Source of the DNA: Rubricoccus sp038746605
Lineage (GTDB): Bacteria; Bacteroidota; Rhodothermia; Rhodothermales; Rubricoccaceae
Length of the DNA stretch: 64,000 bases
Assembly: GCA_038746605.1 (NCBI GenBank)
Contig: JBCDKM010000001.1
Coordinates: forward strand, 186,001-250,000
Direction: 5' to 3'
The stretch's first letter is position 1. The number at the start of each line of letters is the position of its first letter. This document shows, piece after piece, positions 51,205-59,836 of this stretch. A program made the translations under genes and the position numbers. The notes beneath the pieces were generated by a model. The model was given only the letters and a program-made list of their open reading frames with translations, was not told where the DNA came from and did not search any database.

Positions 51205-51939
51205 ATGCTCCGACGCATCCGCACGCTCCTCGACGACCGGGCGAACCAGCACGTCGGCTATCTTGCCGAGTACTCTGATCCCGGTGCTCTCTACGACGCC
51301 GTCAAGTCGCTCCGCAAGAAAGGCTACACCCGCCTCGACACCTTTTCGCCGTTCCCCATCCACGGGATGGATGCGGCGATGGGCCTTCCGGTTTCCAAGC
51401 TGGGCTTCATGGTGTTTGTCGGTGGCGCGGCAGGCGCCTTTCTCGGCTTCTTCCTTCAATGGTGGACGAGCGCCGGGCCGCAATACGACTGGATGGTGAA
51501 TGACACGCTCAACGCCTTCGTGCCGTACGCCATCAACGTCTCCAACAAGCCGCTCTTTGGCCTGGAGGCGGCCGTGCCGGTCATGTTCGAACTCACCATC
51601 CTGTTTTCGGCGCTGACAGCAGTGGGCGGCATGCTCGCCCTCAACGGCCTCCCAAAGCCGTACAACCCGCTCTTCCACTCGGAGCGCTTCAACCGGGCGA
51701 CGGACGACGCCTTCTTCCTTCACATCGCCGAGGCGGACAAGCAGTTCGAGGCGGACACGACCGCGGGCGACCTCTTCGGCTTCGGGGCCCTCGCCGTGGA
51801 ACACATCACGCACGAGGGAGCGACCGAACTGAACGAGCAGGGAGAGCCTGTCGAAGCCCCGGCACTCCCTGGGGAGCCCGTCCTCGCGATCGCCGAATCC
51901 TCCGCTTCGTCCTCCTCTGGCGAGATCCAAGCACGATGA
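51205..51939 (+). CDS. actD: Alternative complex III, DUF3341 membrane subunit ActD
   Basis: A 244-residue membrane subunit of the DUF3341 family. The N-terminal soluble part GYLAEYSDPGALYDAVKSLRKKGYTRLDTFSPFPIHGMD is diagnostic and is followed by two membrane helices (LGFMVFVGGAAGAFLGFFLQWW and PVMFELTILFSALTAVGGMLA), the motif RFNRATDDAFFLHIAE and a low-complexity Glu/Ala/Ser tail longer than usual for the family. Its stop overlaps the actE start by 4 nt (ATGA). Confidence 0.95.
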   Translation: MLRRIRTLLDDRANQHVGYLAEYSDPGALYDAVKSLRKKGYTRLDTFSPFPIHGMDAAMGLPVSKLGFMVFVGGAAGAFLGFFLQWWTSAGPQYDWMVNDTLNAFVPYAINVSNKPLFGLEAAVPVMFELTILFSALTAVGGMLALNGLPKPYNPLFHSERFNRATDDAFFLHIAEADKQFEADTTAGDLFGFGALAVEHITHEGATELNEQGEPVEAPALPGEPVLAIAESSASSSSGEIQAR

Positions 51940-52595
51940 ACCGATTTTTCCCCCTCGCGCTCGGACTCGCGCTCGGACTCGCGCTCGTGCTCAGCGGATG
52001 CCGCGGCATGAAGAGTGACGAGACCCCGATCCACCCGAACCTCAACATGGACTTCCAGGAGAAGTTCGAGGCTCAGGAGGCGAATGCGTTCTTCGAGGAC
52101 GGCGCTGCGATGCGGCCACCGGTCCCCGGCACTGTCGCTCGCGGCCAACTCCGCACGACCGATAACGCCGCCTACGAGTACGGGCGGGATGAGAATGGTG
52201 CGTTTGTCCGGGGCTATCCCGAGGAGGTGGAAATCACGCCCGCCTTCCTAGAGCGCGGCCAGGAGCGCTACCTCATCTTCTGCGCCGTCTGCCACGGCCC
52301 GACCGGAGATGGCGCCGGCGTCATCATGGTGGGCAACGCCGGACAGGGCTACGGCTACACGCCTGCGCCCACGTACCATTCGGATTACCTCCGTGAGATC
52401 GAGGAGGGCTACCTCTACAGCGTCATCGCCAACGGCGTTCGCTCTATGCCGTCCTACGGCCACGAGGTCCTGCCGGAAGACCGGTGGGCCATCGTGGCCT
52501 ACATCCGGGCCCTCCAGGAGTCCCAGAACGCCGATTTGGAGGACATCCCGTTAGAGGAGCGTGACCGGATCGCCTCCGAGTACGTCGGCAACTAA
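51936..52595 (+). CDS. actE: Alternative complex III, monoheme cytochrome c lipoprotein ActE
   Basis: A 219-residue lipid-anchored cytochrome c. The signal peptide ends in the lipobox LVLSGC (Cys22). One heme site CAVCH at 116-120 is followed by GPTGDGAGVIM and a probable axial Met in NGVRSMPSYG. It is expected to pass electrons from the complex toward the oxidase. The signal peptide is encoded by three near-identical 12-nt units (51957-51992), giving LALGLALGLALVL. The ATG overlaps the actD stop. Confidence 0.94.
   Translation: MNRFFPLALGLALGLALVLSGCRGMKSDETPIHPNLNMDFQEKFEAQEANAFFEDGAAMRPPVPGTVARGQLRTTDNAAYEYGRDENGAFVRGYPEEVEITPAFLERGQERYLIFCAVCHGPTGDGAGVIMVGNAGQGYGYTPAPTYHSDYLREIEEGYLYSVIANGVRSMPSYGHEVLPEDRWAIVAYIRALQESQNADLEDIPLEERDRIASEYVGN
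51957..51992. repeat. 12-nt triplet tandem repeat encoding the ActE signal peptide core
   Basis: Two perfect copies of GCGCTCGGACTC and a third with two changes. The unit is in frame, so copy changes would lengthen or shorten the hydrophobic core by four residues. Confidence 0.85.
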
Positions 52596-52664
52596 GTCTG
52601 ATGCGTCGTCCGTGGTGGGTGTTCTTCGCGAGCCCAACACGCAACACGAAATCGAAATACGCCC

Positions 52665-54095
52665 ATGAGCGCTCTCACCCGCCTCTTCTTCGACCCGGTT
52701 GACCCCGACCAGGAACGTGCAGCGAGCCGCTACCAGTTCACGGGCGACCGGAGGCTGTGGCTCGTGCCTCTCGCCCTCGGCGCCGCGCTGCTCGTCCTTG
52801 GCCTCGTCGTTGGCTTCGCCGACCTTCAGCGGTTCTACTTCGCCTACCTCGTCGGCTGGTCCTTCGCGACGTCCATCGCGATTGGGGCGCTGTTCTTCGT
52901 GATGATCCAGCACATCACCAAGGCTAGGTGGAGTGTCACGATCCGCCGCATCCCCGAGATGCTCCTGGCGAATCTCCCGCTCCTAGGCGTCCTCGGGATT
53001 CCCATCCTGATCGGTTTCCACGACCTCTACCACTGGTCTCACGCCGATCTCTACGACCCGGACTCCTACAACTACGACTACATCCTCGTCGGTAAGGCCG
53101 GGTATTTCTTCTTTCCGATGGAGGCGGGCACCTTCCCTCTCTTCTGGTTCGTCCGCTATTTCCTTTTCTTCGGACTCGCGACTCTCTTCGCGCGAAAGCT
53201 CTACGGCTACTCCGTTCGCAATGACGCCGAGCCAAATGTTGAGAACACGCTGAGCCTTCGAAAGTGGAGTGCGGCTGGCATCCCCGTGATGGCCGTCCTG
53301 GTGTCGTTCTTCGCGTACGACATGCTGATGAGCCTGGAGCCGCACTGGTTCTCGACCATGTGGGGGGTCTATTTCTTCGCGGGCGGCTGGCTCGGGAGTC
53401 TCTGTCTCATCACGTTCCTCGCACTCCTGCTGAAGAAGAGCGGGATGCTCGATCACGAGGTGACACGGGAGCATCTCCAGGACATGGGCAAGTTCATGTT
53501 CGCCTTCGTGGTGTTCTGGACGTACATCGCCTTCTCGCAGTACATGCTGTACTGGTACGGCAACCTTCCCGAGGAAACCCTCTGGTTCCACAAGCGGGCG
53601 TTCGAAGGGTATGGGCTCGTCGGCCAAGCGCTCGTCTGGTTCCACTTCGTGCTGCCGTTCCTGATTCTGCTACCGCGTATCACCAAGCGAGTCTATCCTG
53701 CGCTGGCGGTCATGGCGGGATGGCTCCTCGTCATGCACTGGATCGACCTCTGGTGGATCGCGATGCCGTCCATCTACCCAGGGAGTGAGGGTTATGGCCC
53801 TGCTGAGACGCAGGCACTCATGAACGCCATCGCGGAGAACTCCCAGACGGTCCTCGCCGGCCTCGCGGCTGCTCCCGAGGCGGCCACAGCCGAAGGAGTC
53901 AGCGGTAGCGAGATCCTGTTCGCAACGCTTCGAGATCATATGGTGCACCCCGAGTTCCGCCTCGTGGATGCGCTCTGCGGCCTCGGCTTTGCGTTCCTCC
54001 TCGTGGGCATGACGCTATACCGCTCTACGCGCCACGCGCTGACGCCCCATAACGATCCGTACTTCGACGATTCGCTCCGGTTCGAGAACGTGTAA
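52665..54095 (+). CDS. actF: Alternative complex III, membrane subunit ActF
   Basis: Second large membrane subunit, a distant NrfD-like paralogue of ActC. The 476-residue product has about ten helices. Recognisable stretches are FTGDRRLWLVPLALGAALLVLG, FAYLVGWSFATSIAIGALFFVMIQHITKARWSV, LSLRKWSAAGIPVMAVLVSFFAYDMLMSLEPHWFSTMWGVYFFAG, GKFMFAFVVFWTYIAFSQYMLYWYGNLPEET and LVMHWIDLWWIAMPSIYPGS. It lies 69 nt after actE. The ABCDEF order is the standard one. Confidence 0.95.
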   Translation: MSALTRLFFDPVDPDQERAASRYQFTGDRRLWLVPLALGAALLVLGLVVGFADLQRFYFAYLVGWSFATSIAIGALFFVMIQHITKARWSVTIRRIPEMLLANLPLLGVLGIPILIGFHDLYHWSHADLYDPDSYNYDYILVGKAGYFFFPMEAGTFPLFWFVRYFLFFGLATLFARKLYGYSVRNDAEPNVENTLSLRKWSAAGIPVMAVLVSFFAYDMLMSLEPHWFSTMWGVYFFAGGWLGSLCLITFLALLLKKSGMLDHEVTREHLQDMGKFMFAFVVFWTYIAFSQYMLYWYGNLPEETLWFHKRAFEGYGLVGQALVWFHFVLPFLILLPRITKRVYPALAVMAGWLLVMHWIDLWWIAMPSIYPGSEGYGPAETQALMNAIAENSQTVLAGLAAAPEAATAEGVSGSEILFATLRDHMVHPEFRLVDALCGLGFAFLLVGMTLYRSTRHALTPHNDPYFDDSLRFENV

Positions 54096-54136
54096 AGTCT
54101 GGGCCGGGGCATGGTTTTGCGCCTCTCTCACCCTAC

Positions 54137-54154
54137 TTTCACTCCGAAGTGAAA
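54137..54154. promoter_or_regulatory. Inverted repeat TTTCACT-CCGA-AGTGAAA
   Basis: A perfect 7-bp-arm inverted repeat, 41 nt after the actF stop and 45 nt before the next ATG. It could be an operator for an internal promoter or a weak intergenic hairpin; no T-tract follows. Confidence 0.4.
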
Positions 54155-54199
54155 ACAAGCCACCCGCCCTCTCGTTCGAGGGTTGTGACGACAACAGAA

Positions 54200-54931
54200 A
54201 TGGCGAACCCACCTTCCGATCCACACCGCGACGAGCCCACTCCTCAGCCTGAGGAAGGGCTTCGGGTCGAAGCCGACCCCGGTGTGGCCCGTCCTCAGCA
54301 GGAGGAGCCCAACGGCCCAGTCCCTGGGCTACTTGCCACGGCTGCTGCTTCCGCTAGCGCAGAAGTCGGTCTCGCCGGTGAGGAGGCTCTGGAGCAACTG
54401 GAGGCAACGGGCGTGGAAGAAGAGGGCATCGCCAGTGCGCAGATCGTCGGCATCACGGCCGCGATCCTCGTCACAGTCGCTCTGATGTCGTTCGTCGTCT
54501 TTTGGGCGTTCTACCTGCCCGAGTTGGGTCAGTCGGAAGACCAAGCGGCCGACCGTGTCGAGATCGGGACGGACCAGCGCACCATCCTCGCTGAGGGCAT
54601 GGGAGCACTGGAGAACTACGCCCTCACAGCAGACTCTACCTACACGATCCCGATCGACGTCGCGATGATGCAGGTAGTGGAGGACAACGCTGCACCTGCC
54701 GCCACCGATGCAGTCGAAGGCAGCACGGAGAGCATGGGGGCCCCGAGCGCCGTGACGCGGCAGGAGTTCAACGTCCGGCCCGTAACCAACTTCACGCCAG
54801 GCGCCACGCGTCCCGCGACGGGTACCACCGCGTCTCCCGCCTCGGGCGACGCGCAGGTCGGGTCCAGTGAGATGGTTACGTCCGACGAGCTTCCCGAGGC
54901 CGACCTCCCCGAGACGAACCTCAACGAGTAG
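54200..54931 (+). CDS. Acidic single-TM protein between actF and sco, possible ActG-like subunit
   Basis: A 243-residue unrecognised membrane protein. An acidic, proline/alanine-rich N-terminus of about 80 residues is followed by one membrane helix (IASAQIVGITAAILVTVALMSFVVFWAFYLPEL). After it comes a short conserved-looking segment (IGTDQRTILAEGMGALENYALTADSTYTIPIDVAMMQVVED), then a long Thr/Ala/Ser/Glu-rich tail. Position between actF and sco, and the IDVAMMQVVED segment, suggest an accessory subunit of alternative complex III or the caa3 oxidase. Equating it with ActG is only a guess. The GTG at 54149 is a less likely start. The sco ATG follows after 2 nt. Confidence 0.75.
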   Translation: MANPPSDPHRDEPTPQPEEGLRVEADPGVARPQQEEPNGPVPGLLATAAASASAEVGLAGEEALEQLEATGVEEEGIASAQIVGITAAILVTVALMSFVVFWAFYLPELGQSEDQAADRVEIGTDQRTILAEGMGALENYALTADSTYTIPIDVAMMQVVEDNAAPAATDAVEGSTESMGAPSAVTRQEFNVRPVTNFTPGATRPATGTTASPASGDAQVGSSEMVTSDELPEADLPETNLNE

Positions 54932-54933
54932 CC

Positions 54934-55833
54934 ATGACTCGCGCCCGCACCCTCTTGTTCGCGCTGGTGGCCCTCGCCACCTGCGCAGCCCCGGTGCAGG
55001 CGCAGGTCATGAGCACGCAGCCTGCCCCCTTGGACGGCCAGATGCCTGAGGGCACGCTGCCGAACCGGCTGCAAGGGCAAACCGGCGTCATTGAGCAACT
55101 CGGTGAGCGCGTGTCCCCGGATACCGAGTTCGTCAACAGCAAGGGAGAGGCGGTTCGAGTGGGCGACCTCTTGAATCAAGGCAAGCCGGTCGTCGTCGCG
55201 TTCGTCTACCACAGCTGCCCGATGCTGTGCAATCTCATCCTAGACGGCCTCGCGGACGCCATGGCAGAGAGCGATCTCCAGCCCGGTGAGGATTACTACG
55301 CCTTGGCTCTTTCGTTCGACGAGCGCGACACCGTGGAGCGGGCGGCGGAAGCCAAGGTCAAGTACGTCGCCGAGGCGGGCCGAGAGGGCACAGAAGACGC
55401 CTTCCATTTCTGGACCGGGACCGACGAAAGCATTGAGCGCTTTACCTCAGAGACGGGCTTCGGATTTGCCTGGGATGCTCGAACCACCGAGTACGCTCAC
55501 AGCGCCGCTCTCGTGTTCCTGTCGCCCGACGGGACCATCGCGCGATACCTCTATGGCGCTCAGTTTTACCCGCTCGATTTCAAGCTTGCTCTCGTCGAGG
55601 CGGGCGAAGGAACCGTTGGCACCACAGCGGATCGGTTCTTGCTCACCTGCTACCAGTTTGACGAAAACAGCCAGTCGTACTCCCTCGTTTGGCTCGGTGT
55701 GATGAAGTGGGGCAGCGGTGCGCTGCTTCTCGCCATCATCATCGGCCTCGCGGCCTTCTGGCGCCGCGAGATTCGCGGCCAGAGCGGGAGCCACTGGGAC
55801 GACCTACCTCACGACGCGGCCCCGGCCACTTGA
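54934..55833 (+). CDS. SCO1/SenC-family copper chaperone
   Basis: Thioredoxin-fold copper protein that helps build the CuA site of cytochrome oxidase subunit II. The 299-residue product has a signal peptide, the copper motif CPMLC (Cys95, Cys99) and the distal His189 in TEYAHSAALVFLSPDG, giving the full CxxxC...H set. A C-terminal membrane helix (WGSGALLLAIIIGLAAFW) anchors it, an uncommon position. It sits just before the subunit II gene, matching its role. Confidence 0.93.
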   Translation: MTRARTLLFALVALATCAAPVQAQVMSTQPAPLDGQMPEGTLPNRLQGQTGVIEQLGERVSPDTEFVNSKGEAVRVGDLLNQGKPVVVAFVYHSCPMLCNLILDGLADAMAESDLQPGEDYYALALSFDERDTVERAAEAKVKYVAEAGREGTEDAFHFWTGTDESIERFTSETGFGFAWDARTTEYAHSAALVFLSPDGTIARYLYGAQFYPLDFKLALVEAGEGTVGTTADRFLLTCYQFDENSQSYSLVWLGVMKWGSGALLLAIIIGLAAFWRREIRGQSGSHWDDLPHDAAPAT

Positions 55834-55861
55834 CAACACGCGGAGTTCGCTCCGCCCCCCT

Positions 55862-56953
55862 ATGCAGATCGAAGAGACCGCCCCCACGCGGCAGGAGTTT
55901 TTCACCGGTGAGAACGGCCTTTGGCTTCCCCCCCAGGAATCCACGACCGCTCACCAGATTGACTCCCTGTTCAACTTCATCCTGTACAGTTCCACCATCC
56001 TCACGCTCATCGTAGCGGCGGCGATGGTGTACTTCATCTACAAGTACCGCCGGAAATCCCATGCGGACCGGGCGGTGGACGTGCACGAGAGCAAGTGGCT
56101 CGAGGTCTCGTGGATCGCGATCCCCACGCTCCTCGTGCTGGTCGTCTTCTTCTGGGGCTTCACGGCGTACGTCAACACGAGCATCCCTCCCGCGAACAGC
56201 TACGAGATCAGCGTGACGGGCCAGAAGTGGGACTGGAGCTTCGAGTATCCGAACGGCAAGCAAACCGTCAAAGAGATCGTCGTGCCGGTCAACACACCGA
56301 TCAAGCTCGAGATGACGAGCATTGACGTGCTGCACAGCTTCTACGTCCCCGAGTTCCGAATCAAGCACGATGTGATTCCCAACCGGTACTCATACGTGTG
56401 GTTCGAGGCCCCGGAGCAGGGGGTGTATCAGGTGCTCTGTACGGAGTACTGTGGTACGCTCCACTCCGACATGGGCGCTCTGATCAAGGTCGTCAGCTAT
56501 GACGACTTCGCGACTTGGCTCGCCTCGGGCGACGGCGAGGACCTGTCACTCGTCGCATACGGAGAGGTGTTGTACGAGCAGCAGGGATGCAACGCCTGCC
56601 ACTCCATCGACGGCTCCGACGGCACGGGCCCGACCTGGCTCGGCACGTGGGGCGAGCAGCGTCCCTTCGAGGACGGCACCAGCGCGGTGATGGATGCGGA
56701 GTACACCATTGAGTCCATCCTGTACCCTGGCAACAAGATCGTGCAGGGCTATCCGCCCGCGATGGCTTCCTACCAGGGGCGTCTGGACGAGCGTCAACTC
56801 AACGCGATCGTCGCCTACATGAAGGACCTCAATGGCGCCGCGACGCCGGAGGAACTCGCCCCCCCCGGTGAGGGCGGAGACACCGGCGATGGCACCGAGG
56901 CCGACGCACCTCCAGCCGACGACGCGTCTGAGACTCCTGCCGTCGAGGCCTAG
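55862..56953 (+). CDS. ctaC: caa3 cytochrome c oxidase subunit II with fused cytochrome c
   Basis: A 363-residue oxidase subunit II. Two N-terminal membrane helices (about 38-60 and 84-103) precede the CuA domain with ligands His158 (VLHSFYVPEF), Cys193 and Cys197, His201 and Met204 (VLCTEYCGTLHSDM). A C-terminal cytochrome c domain with heme site CNACH (Cys243-His247) defines the caa3 type, which takes electrons directly from alternative complex III or a small carrier. The last 35 residues are Gly/Asp/Glu/Ala/Pro-rich. ATG at 55862. Confidence 0.96.
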   Translation: MQIEETAPTRQEFFTGENGLWLPPQESTTAHQIDSLFNFILYSSTILTLIVAAAMVYFIYKYRRKSHADRAVDVHESKWLEVSWIAIPTLLVLVVFFWGFTAYVNTSIPPANSYEISVTGQKWDWSFEYPNGKQTVKEIVVPVNTPIKLEMTSIDVLHSFYVPEFRIKHDVIPNRYSYVWFEAPEQGVYQVLCTEYCGTLHSDMGALIKVVSYDDFATWLASGDGEDLSLVAYGEVLYEQQGCNACHSIDGSDGTGPTWLGTWGEQRPFEDGTSAVMDAEYTIESILYPGNKIVQGYPPAMASYQGRLDERQLNAIVAYMKDLNGAATPEELAPPGEGGDTGDGTEADAPPADDASETPAVEA

Positions 56954-56988
56954 CAAACCGACTTCCCACCCCGAAGAGAACACCCGTC

Positions 56989-58821
56989 ATGGCGACGCTG
57001 ACCCCAACGCAGCCCCGCACCTCGACCGTTCCTCGCAAGAAGAGGAGCGCGTACCCGGAGGGCCACGAGCCCGTCCACAACTTCCTTCGCGAGCCTGGCC
57101 CTGGTCCTGAGGTCACGGGGTTCAAGCGTTTCCGCGCCATCGCGTGGGAATGGATGACGACGGTCGATCACAAGCGGATCGGCCTGATGTACCTCGTCTC
57201 CGTCTCTGCCGCGTTCGCGCTGGGCGGGATCCTCGCGCTGCTCGTCCGCCTGGAGTTGATGACGCAAGGTGAGACGGTCATGGGGCCGGACGCCTACAAC
57301 CAGGTCTTCACGCTCCACGGGATCGTGATGGTCTTTCTGTTCATCGTGCCGAGCATCCCGGCGAGCCTCGGCAACTTCCTCTTGCCGATCATGGTCGGCG
57401 CGAAGGACGTGGCCTTCCCGAAGCTCAACCTCGCGAGCTTCTACATCTACGGCATCGGCGCGATCGTGGCTGTCGCGGGGTTGTTCTTCGGCGGTGTAGA
57501 CACCGGCTGGACGTTCTACACGCCGTACTCCAAGTCGACAGTGGACGGCGTGCTCTTCATGGGGCTCGGCGTGTTCATCATGGGCTTCTCGTCCATCCTG
57601 ACAGGGCTCAACTTCATCGTGACCATCCACAAGATGCGTGCGCCGGGAATGACCTGGAACCGGCTGCCGCTCTTCCTCTGGTCCATCTATGCCACCTCCA
57701 TCGTTCAGGTGCTCGCGACGCCGGTCATCGGCATCACGATGCTGCTGCTCTTCCTGGAGCGCGTTCTCCAGATCGGCATCTTCGACCCGGCGCTGGGCGG
57801 TGATCCGGTGCTCTTCCAGCACTTCTTCTGGTTCTACAGCCACCCGGCTGTCTACATCATGATCCTGCCGGCCTTCGGCGTGATCAGTGAGCTGATGGGC
57901 ACCTTCAGCCGCCAGCGCGTCTACGGCTACCGCGCCGTAGCGCTCTCCTCTGTGGCAATCGCGCTGCTCGGCTTCCTCGTATGGGGACACCACATGTTCA
58001 CCTCGGGCCAGAGCCCAGTGAGCTCGGTGATCTTCAGCCTCATCACGTTCCTCATCGGCATTCCGTCGGGCATCAAGATCTTCAACTGGATCTGGACGAT
58101 GTACAAAGGCAGCGTGTGGCTCCAGACCCCGATGCTCTACGCGTTGACCTTCCTCTTCCTGTTCACCATCGGCGGTGTGACAGGGATTATGGTCGGCGCT
58201 CTCGCGGCGGACATCCACCTGCACGACACCTACTTCGTCGTGGCCCACTTCCACTACGTGATGATGGGCGGCACCGTGATGGCGATGCTCGGCGGCCTCC
58301 ACTACTGGTGGCCCAAGATGACGGGCAAGCTCTACAGCGAGCGGTGGGGTAAGATTTCCGCGCTGCTGGTCTTCCTGGGCTTCAACATGACGTTCTTCAT
58401 CCAGTTCATCATGGGGAGCCAGGGCATGCCGCGCCGCTACTACGACTACCCAGACATGCCGTGGCTGGAGCCGCTCCATCAGGCTTCGACGATGGGCTCC
58501 TGGGTTCTGGGTGTCGGCCTCATGATCGTACTGATCAACGGCATCCACTCCCTGTTCAGAGGCAAGCCCGCGCCGGGCAACCCGTGGGGCGGTGCCACCT
58601 TGGAGTGGACCGCGACGACTACGCCGCCGGACCACCACAACTTTAAGCGGACGCCTCTGGTTACGCACGGGCCGTACGATTACAATGCGGCGCTCCCGCA
58701 CCTCCGCGAGCAAGTCTCCGGCGACGGCGCAGCCGCCGTTCCCGTCCCAGACATTGCGGTCGGAGTCCCGCAGAACGAGCCGTCCATCGAAGACGGCACC
58801 CGCCAGCCCGATAGCCTCTAA
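56989..58821 (+). CDS. ctaD: caa3 cytochrome c oxidase subunit I (A2-type)
   Basis: Catalytic heme-copper subunit reducing O2 to water and pumping protons. The 610-residue product has twelve helices. Landmarks are FTLHGIVMVFLFIVPSIPASLGNFLLP (heme a His), FFWFYSHPAVYIMILPAFG (CuB His285 and cross-linked Tyr289), VWGHHMFTSG (two CuB His) and DTYFVVAHFHYVMMGG (heme a3 and heme a His). The motif is YSHPAVY rather than XGHPEVY, so the D-channel Glu is absent. This is the A2 class known from Rhodothermus and Thermus. The C-terminal 60 residues are a soluble extension. Confidence 0.97.
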   Translation: MATLTPTQPRTSTVPRKKRSAYPEGHEPVHNFLREPGPGPEVTGFKRFRAIAWEWMTTVDHKRIGLMYLVSVSAAFALGGILALLVRLELMTQGETVMGPDAYNQVFTLHGIVMVFLFIVPSIPASLGNFLLPIMVGAKDVAFPKLNLASFYIYGIGAIVAVAGLFFGGVDTGWTFYTPYSKSTVDGVLFMGLGVFIMGFSSILTGLNFIVTIHKMRAPGMTWNRLPLFLWSIYATSIVQVLATPVIGITMLLLFLERVLQIGIFDPALGGDPVLFQHFFWFYSHPAVYIMILPAFGVISELMGTFSRQRVYGYRAVALSSVAIALLGFLVWGHHMFTSGQSPVSSVIFSLITFLIGIPSGIKIFNWIWTMYKGSVWLQTPMLYALTFLFLFTIGGVTGIMVGALAADIHLHDTYFVVAHFHYVMMGGTVMAMLGGLHYWWPKMTGKLYSERWGKISALLVFLGFNMTFFIQFIMGSQGMPRRYYDYPDMPWLEPLHQASTMGSWVLGVGLMIVLINGIHSLFRGKPAPGNPWGGATLEWTATTTPPDHHNFKRTPLVTHGPYDYNAALPHLREQVSGDGAAAVPVPDIAVGVPQNEPSIEDGTRQPDSL

Positions 58822-58824
58822 CTC

Positions 58825-59772
58825 ATGGCGAGCCCCGCACCGACCACCGCCGATCCGAACGCCCACGAGGCGCACGGGCACGATGGCGACGGTCATCACG
58901 GCGATGGGCACCACGGCGACGTGATGCTCCGCGGCCACGACGGTCAACTGCATCCGGCCAACCTCCAGCACCACTTCATTTCGGCCGAGCAGCAGTTCGA
59001 GTCTGCGAAGCTGGGAATGTGGCTCTTCCTCGTGACGGAGATCCTGCTCTTCGGCGGGATGTTCGTCGCGTATGCGATCTACCGCTCGTGGTACCCGGAC
59101 CTGTTCGACCAAGCGAGTCTAGAGTTGGATACAGCCTGGGGAGCGTTCAACACGCTCGTTCTCCTGGGGTCCTCTCTATCGGTCGCGTGGGCCATCCGGG
59201 CGGCGCAGATGGACAACCGCAAGTTGCTCGTCCGCCTCCTCTGGCTCACCGTCATGCTGGCGGGAGTGTTCATGGTGGTCAAGTACTTCGAGTACACCCA
59301 CAAGTTCGAGAAGGGCATCTTCCCCGGGCAGTACTTCAAGCTCGCCGAGGGGACGCCGACCATCGCAGAGTTGACGGCTGGAACCGCGGTCCTTCCCGGT
59401 TTTGCCGACGCGACTGCGGAGGGAGCAGAGTCAGAAGCGGCCACACCCTCGCTCGAAGAGACGGAGGCCGCGATCGCGGAGGCTGCAGGAGAGCATGGAG
59501 AGACCCATGCCGGTGAAAAGGGGCACGGCGAGAAGGGACCCATCTTCTCCAATCCTCGCGCAGGCATCTTCTTCTCGATCTACTACGTGATGACGGGCAT
59601 CCATGGCCTCCACGTCATCATCGGCATCATCGCGATCTCCATCCTCGCGGTCAAAGCGCAGCGCGGACGGTACAGCAGTGTCTACTACACCCCTGTCGAG
59701 AACGTCGGTCTGTACTGGCACGTGGTGGACATCATCTGGATTTTCCTCTTCCCCCTGATGTACCTGATCTGA
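58825..59772 (+). CDS. ctaE: caa3 cytochrome c oxidase subunit III with His-rich N-terminus and acidic insertion
   Basis: Subunit III, 315 residues. The N-terminal 40 residues are His/Gly/Asp-rich (HEAHGHDGDGHHGDGHHGD). Then come helices with KLGMWLFLVTEILLFGGMFVAYAIYRSWYPDLF and KYFEYTHKFEKGIFPGQYFK. An insertion of about 70 residues rich in Ala/Glu/Thr (about 170-235) precedes the conserved IFFSIYYVMTGIHGLHVIIGII and NVGLYWHVVDIIWIFLFPLMYLI. Typical caa3 subunit III is about 200 residues, so both the N-terminus and the insertion are additions. Start 3 nt after the subunit I stop. Confidence 0.95.
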   Translation: MASPAPTTADPNAHEAHGHDGDGHHGDGHHGDVMLRGHDGQLHPANLQHHFISAEQQFESAKLGMWLFLVTEILLFGGMFVAYAIYRSWYPDLFDQASLELDTAWGAFNTLVLLGSSLSVAWAIRAAQMDNRKLLVRLLWLTVMLAGVFMVVKYFEYTHKFEKGIFPGQYFKLAEGTPTIAELTAGTAVLPGFADATAEGAESEAATPSLEETEAAIAEAAGEHGETHAGEKGHGEKGPIFSNPRAGIFFSIYYVMTGIHGLHVIIGIIAISILAVKAQRGRYSSVYYTPVENVGLYWHVVDIIWIFLFPLMYLI

Positions 59773-59783
59773 TGCGACCCCCT

Positions 59784-59803
59784 TCGCCTCGGCGCCGAGG
59801 CGG
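59784..59803. repeat. Palindromic element (copy p) between subunits III and IV
   Basis: TCGCCTCGG-CG-CCGAGGCGG, 11 nt past the subunit III stop and within the oxidase operon. Confidence 0.9.
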
Positions 59804-59836
59804 GGACAGTCGCATCCTGGCATCGATACCTGACGG

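Noticed and set aside
56950..59112. A 720-residue antisense frame over oxidase subunits I and III
   Set aside because: Low-complexity His/Arg/Glu/Asp translation opposite two strongly conserved oxidase genes.
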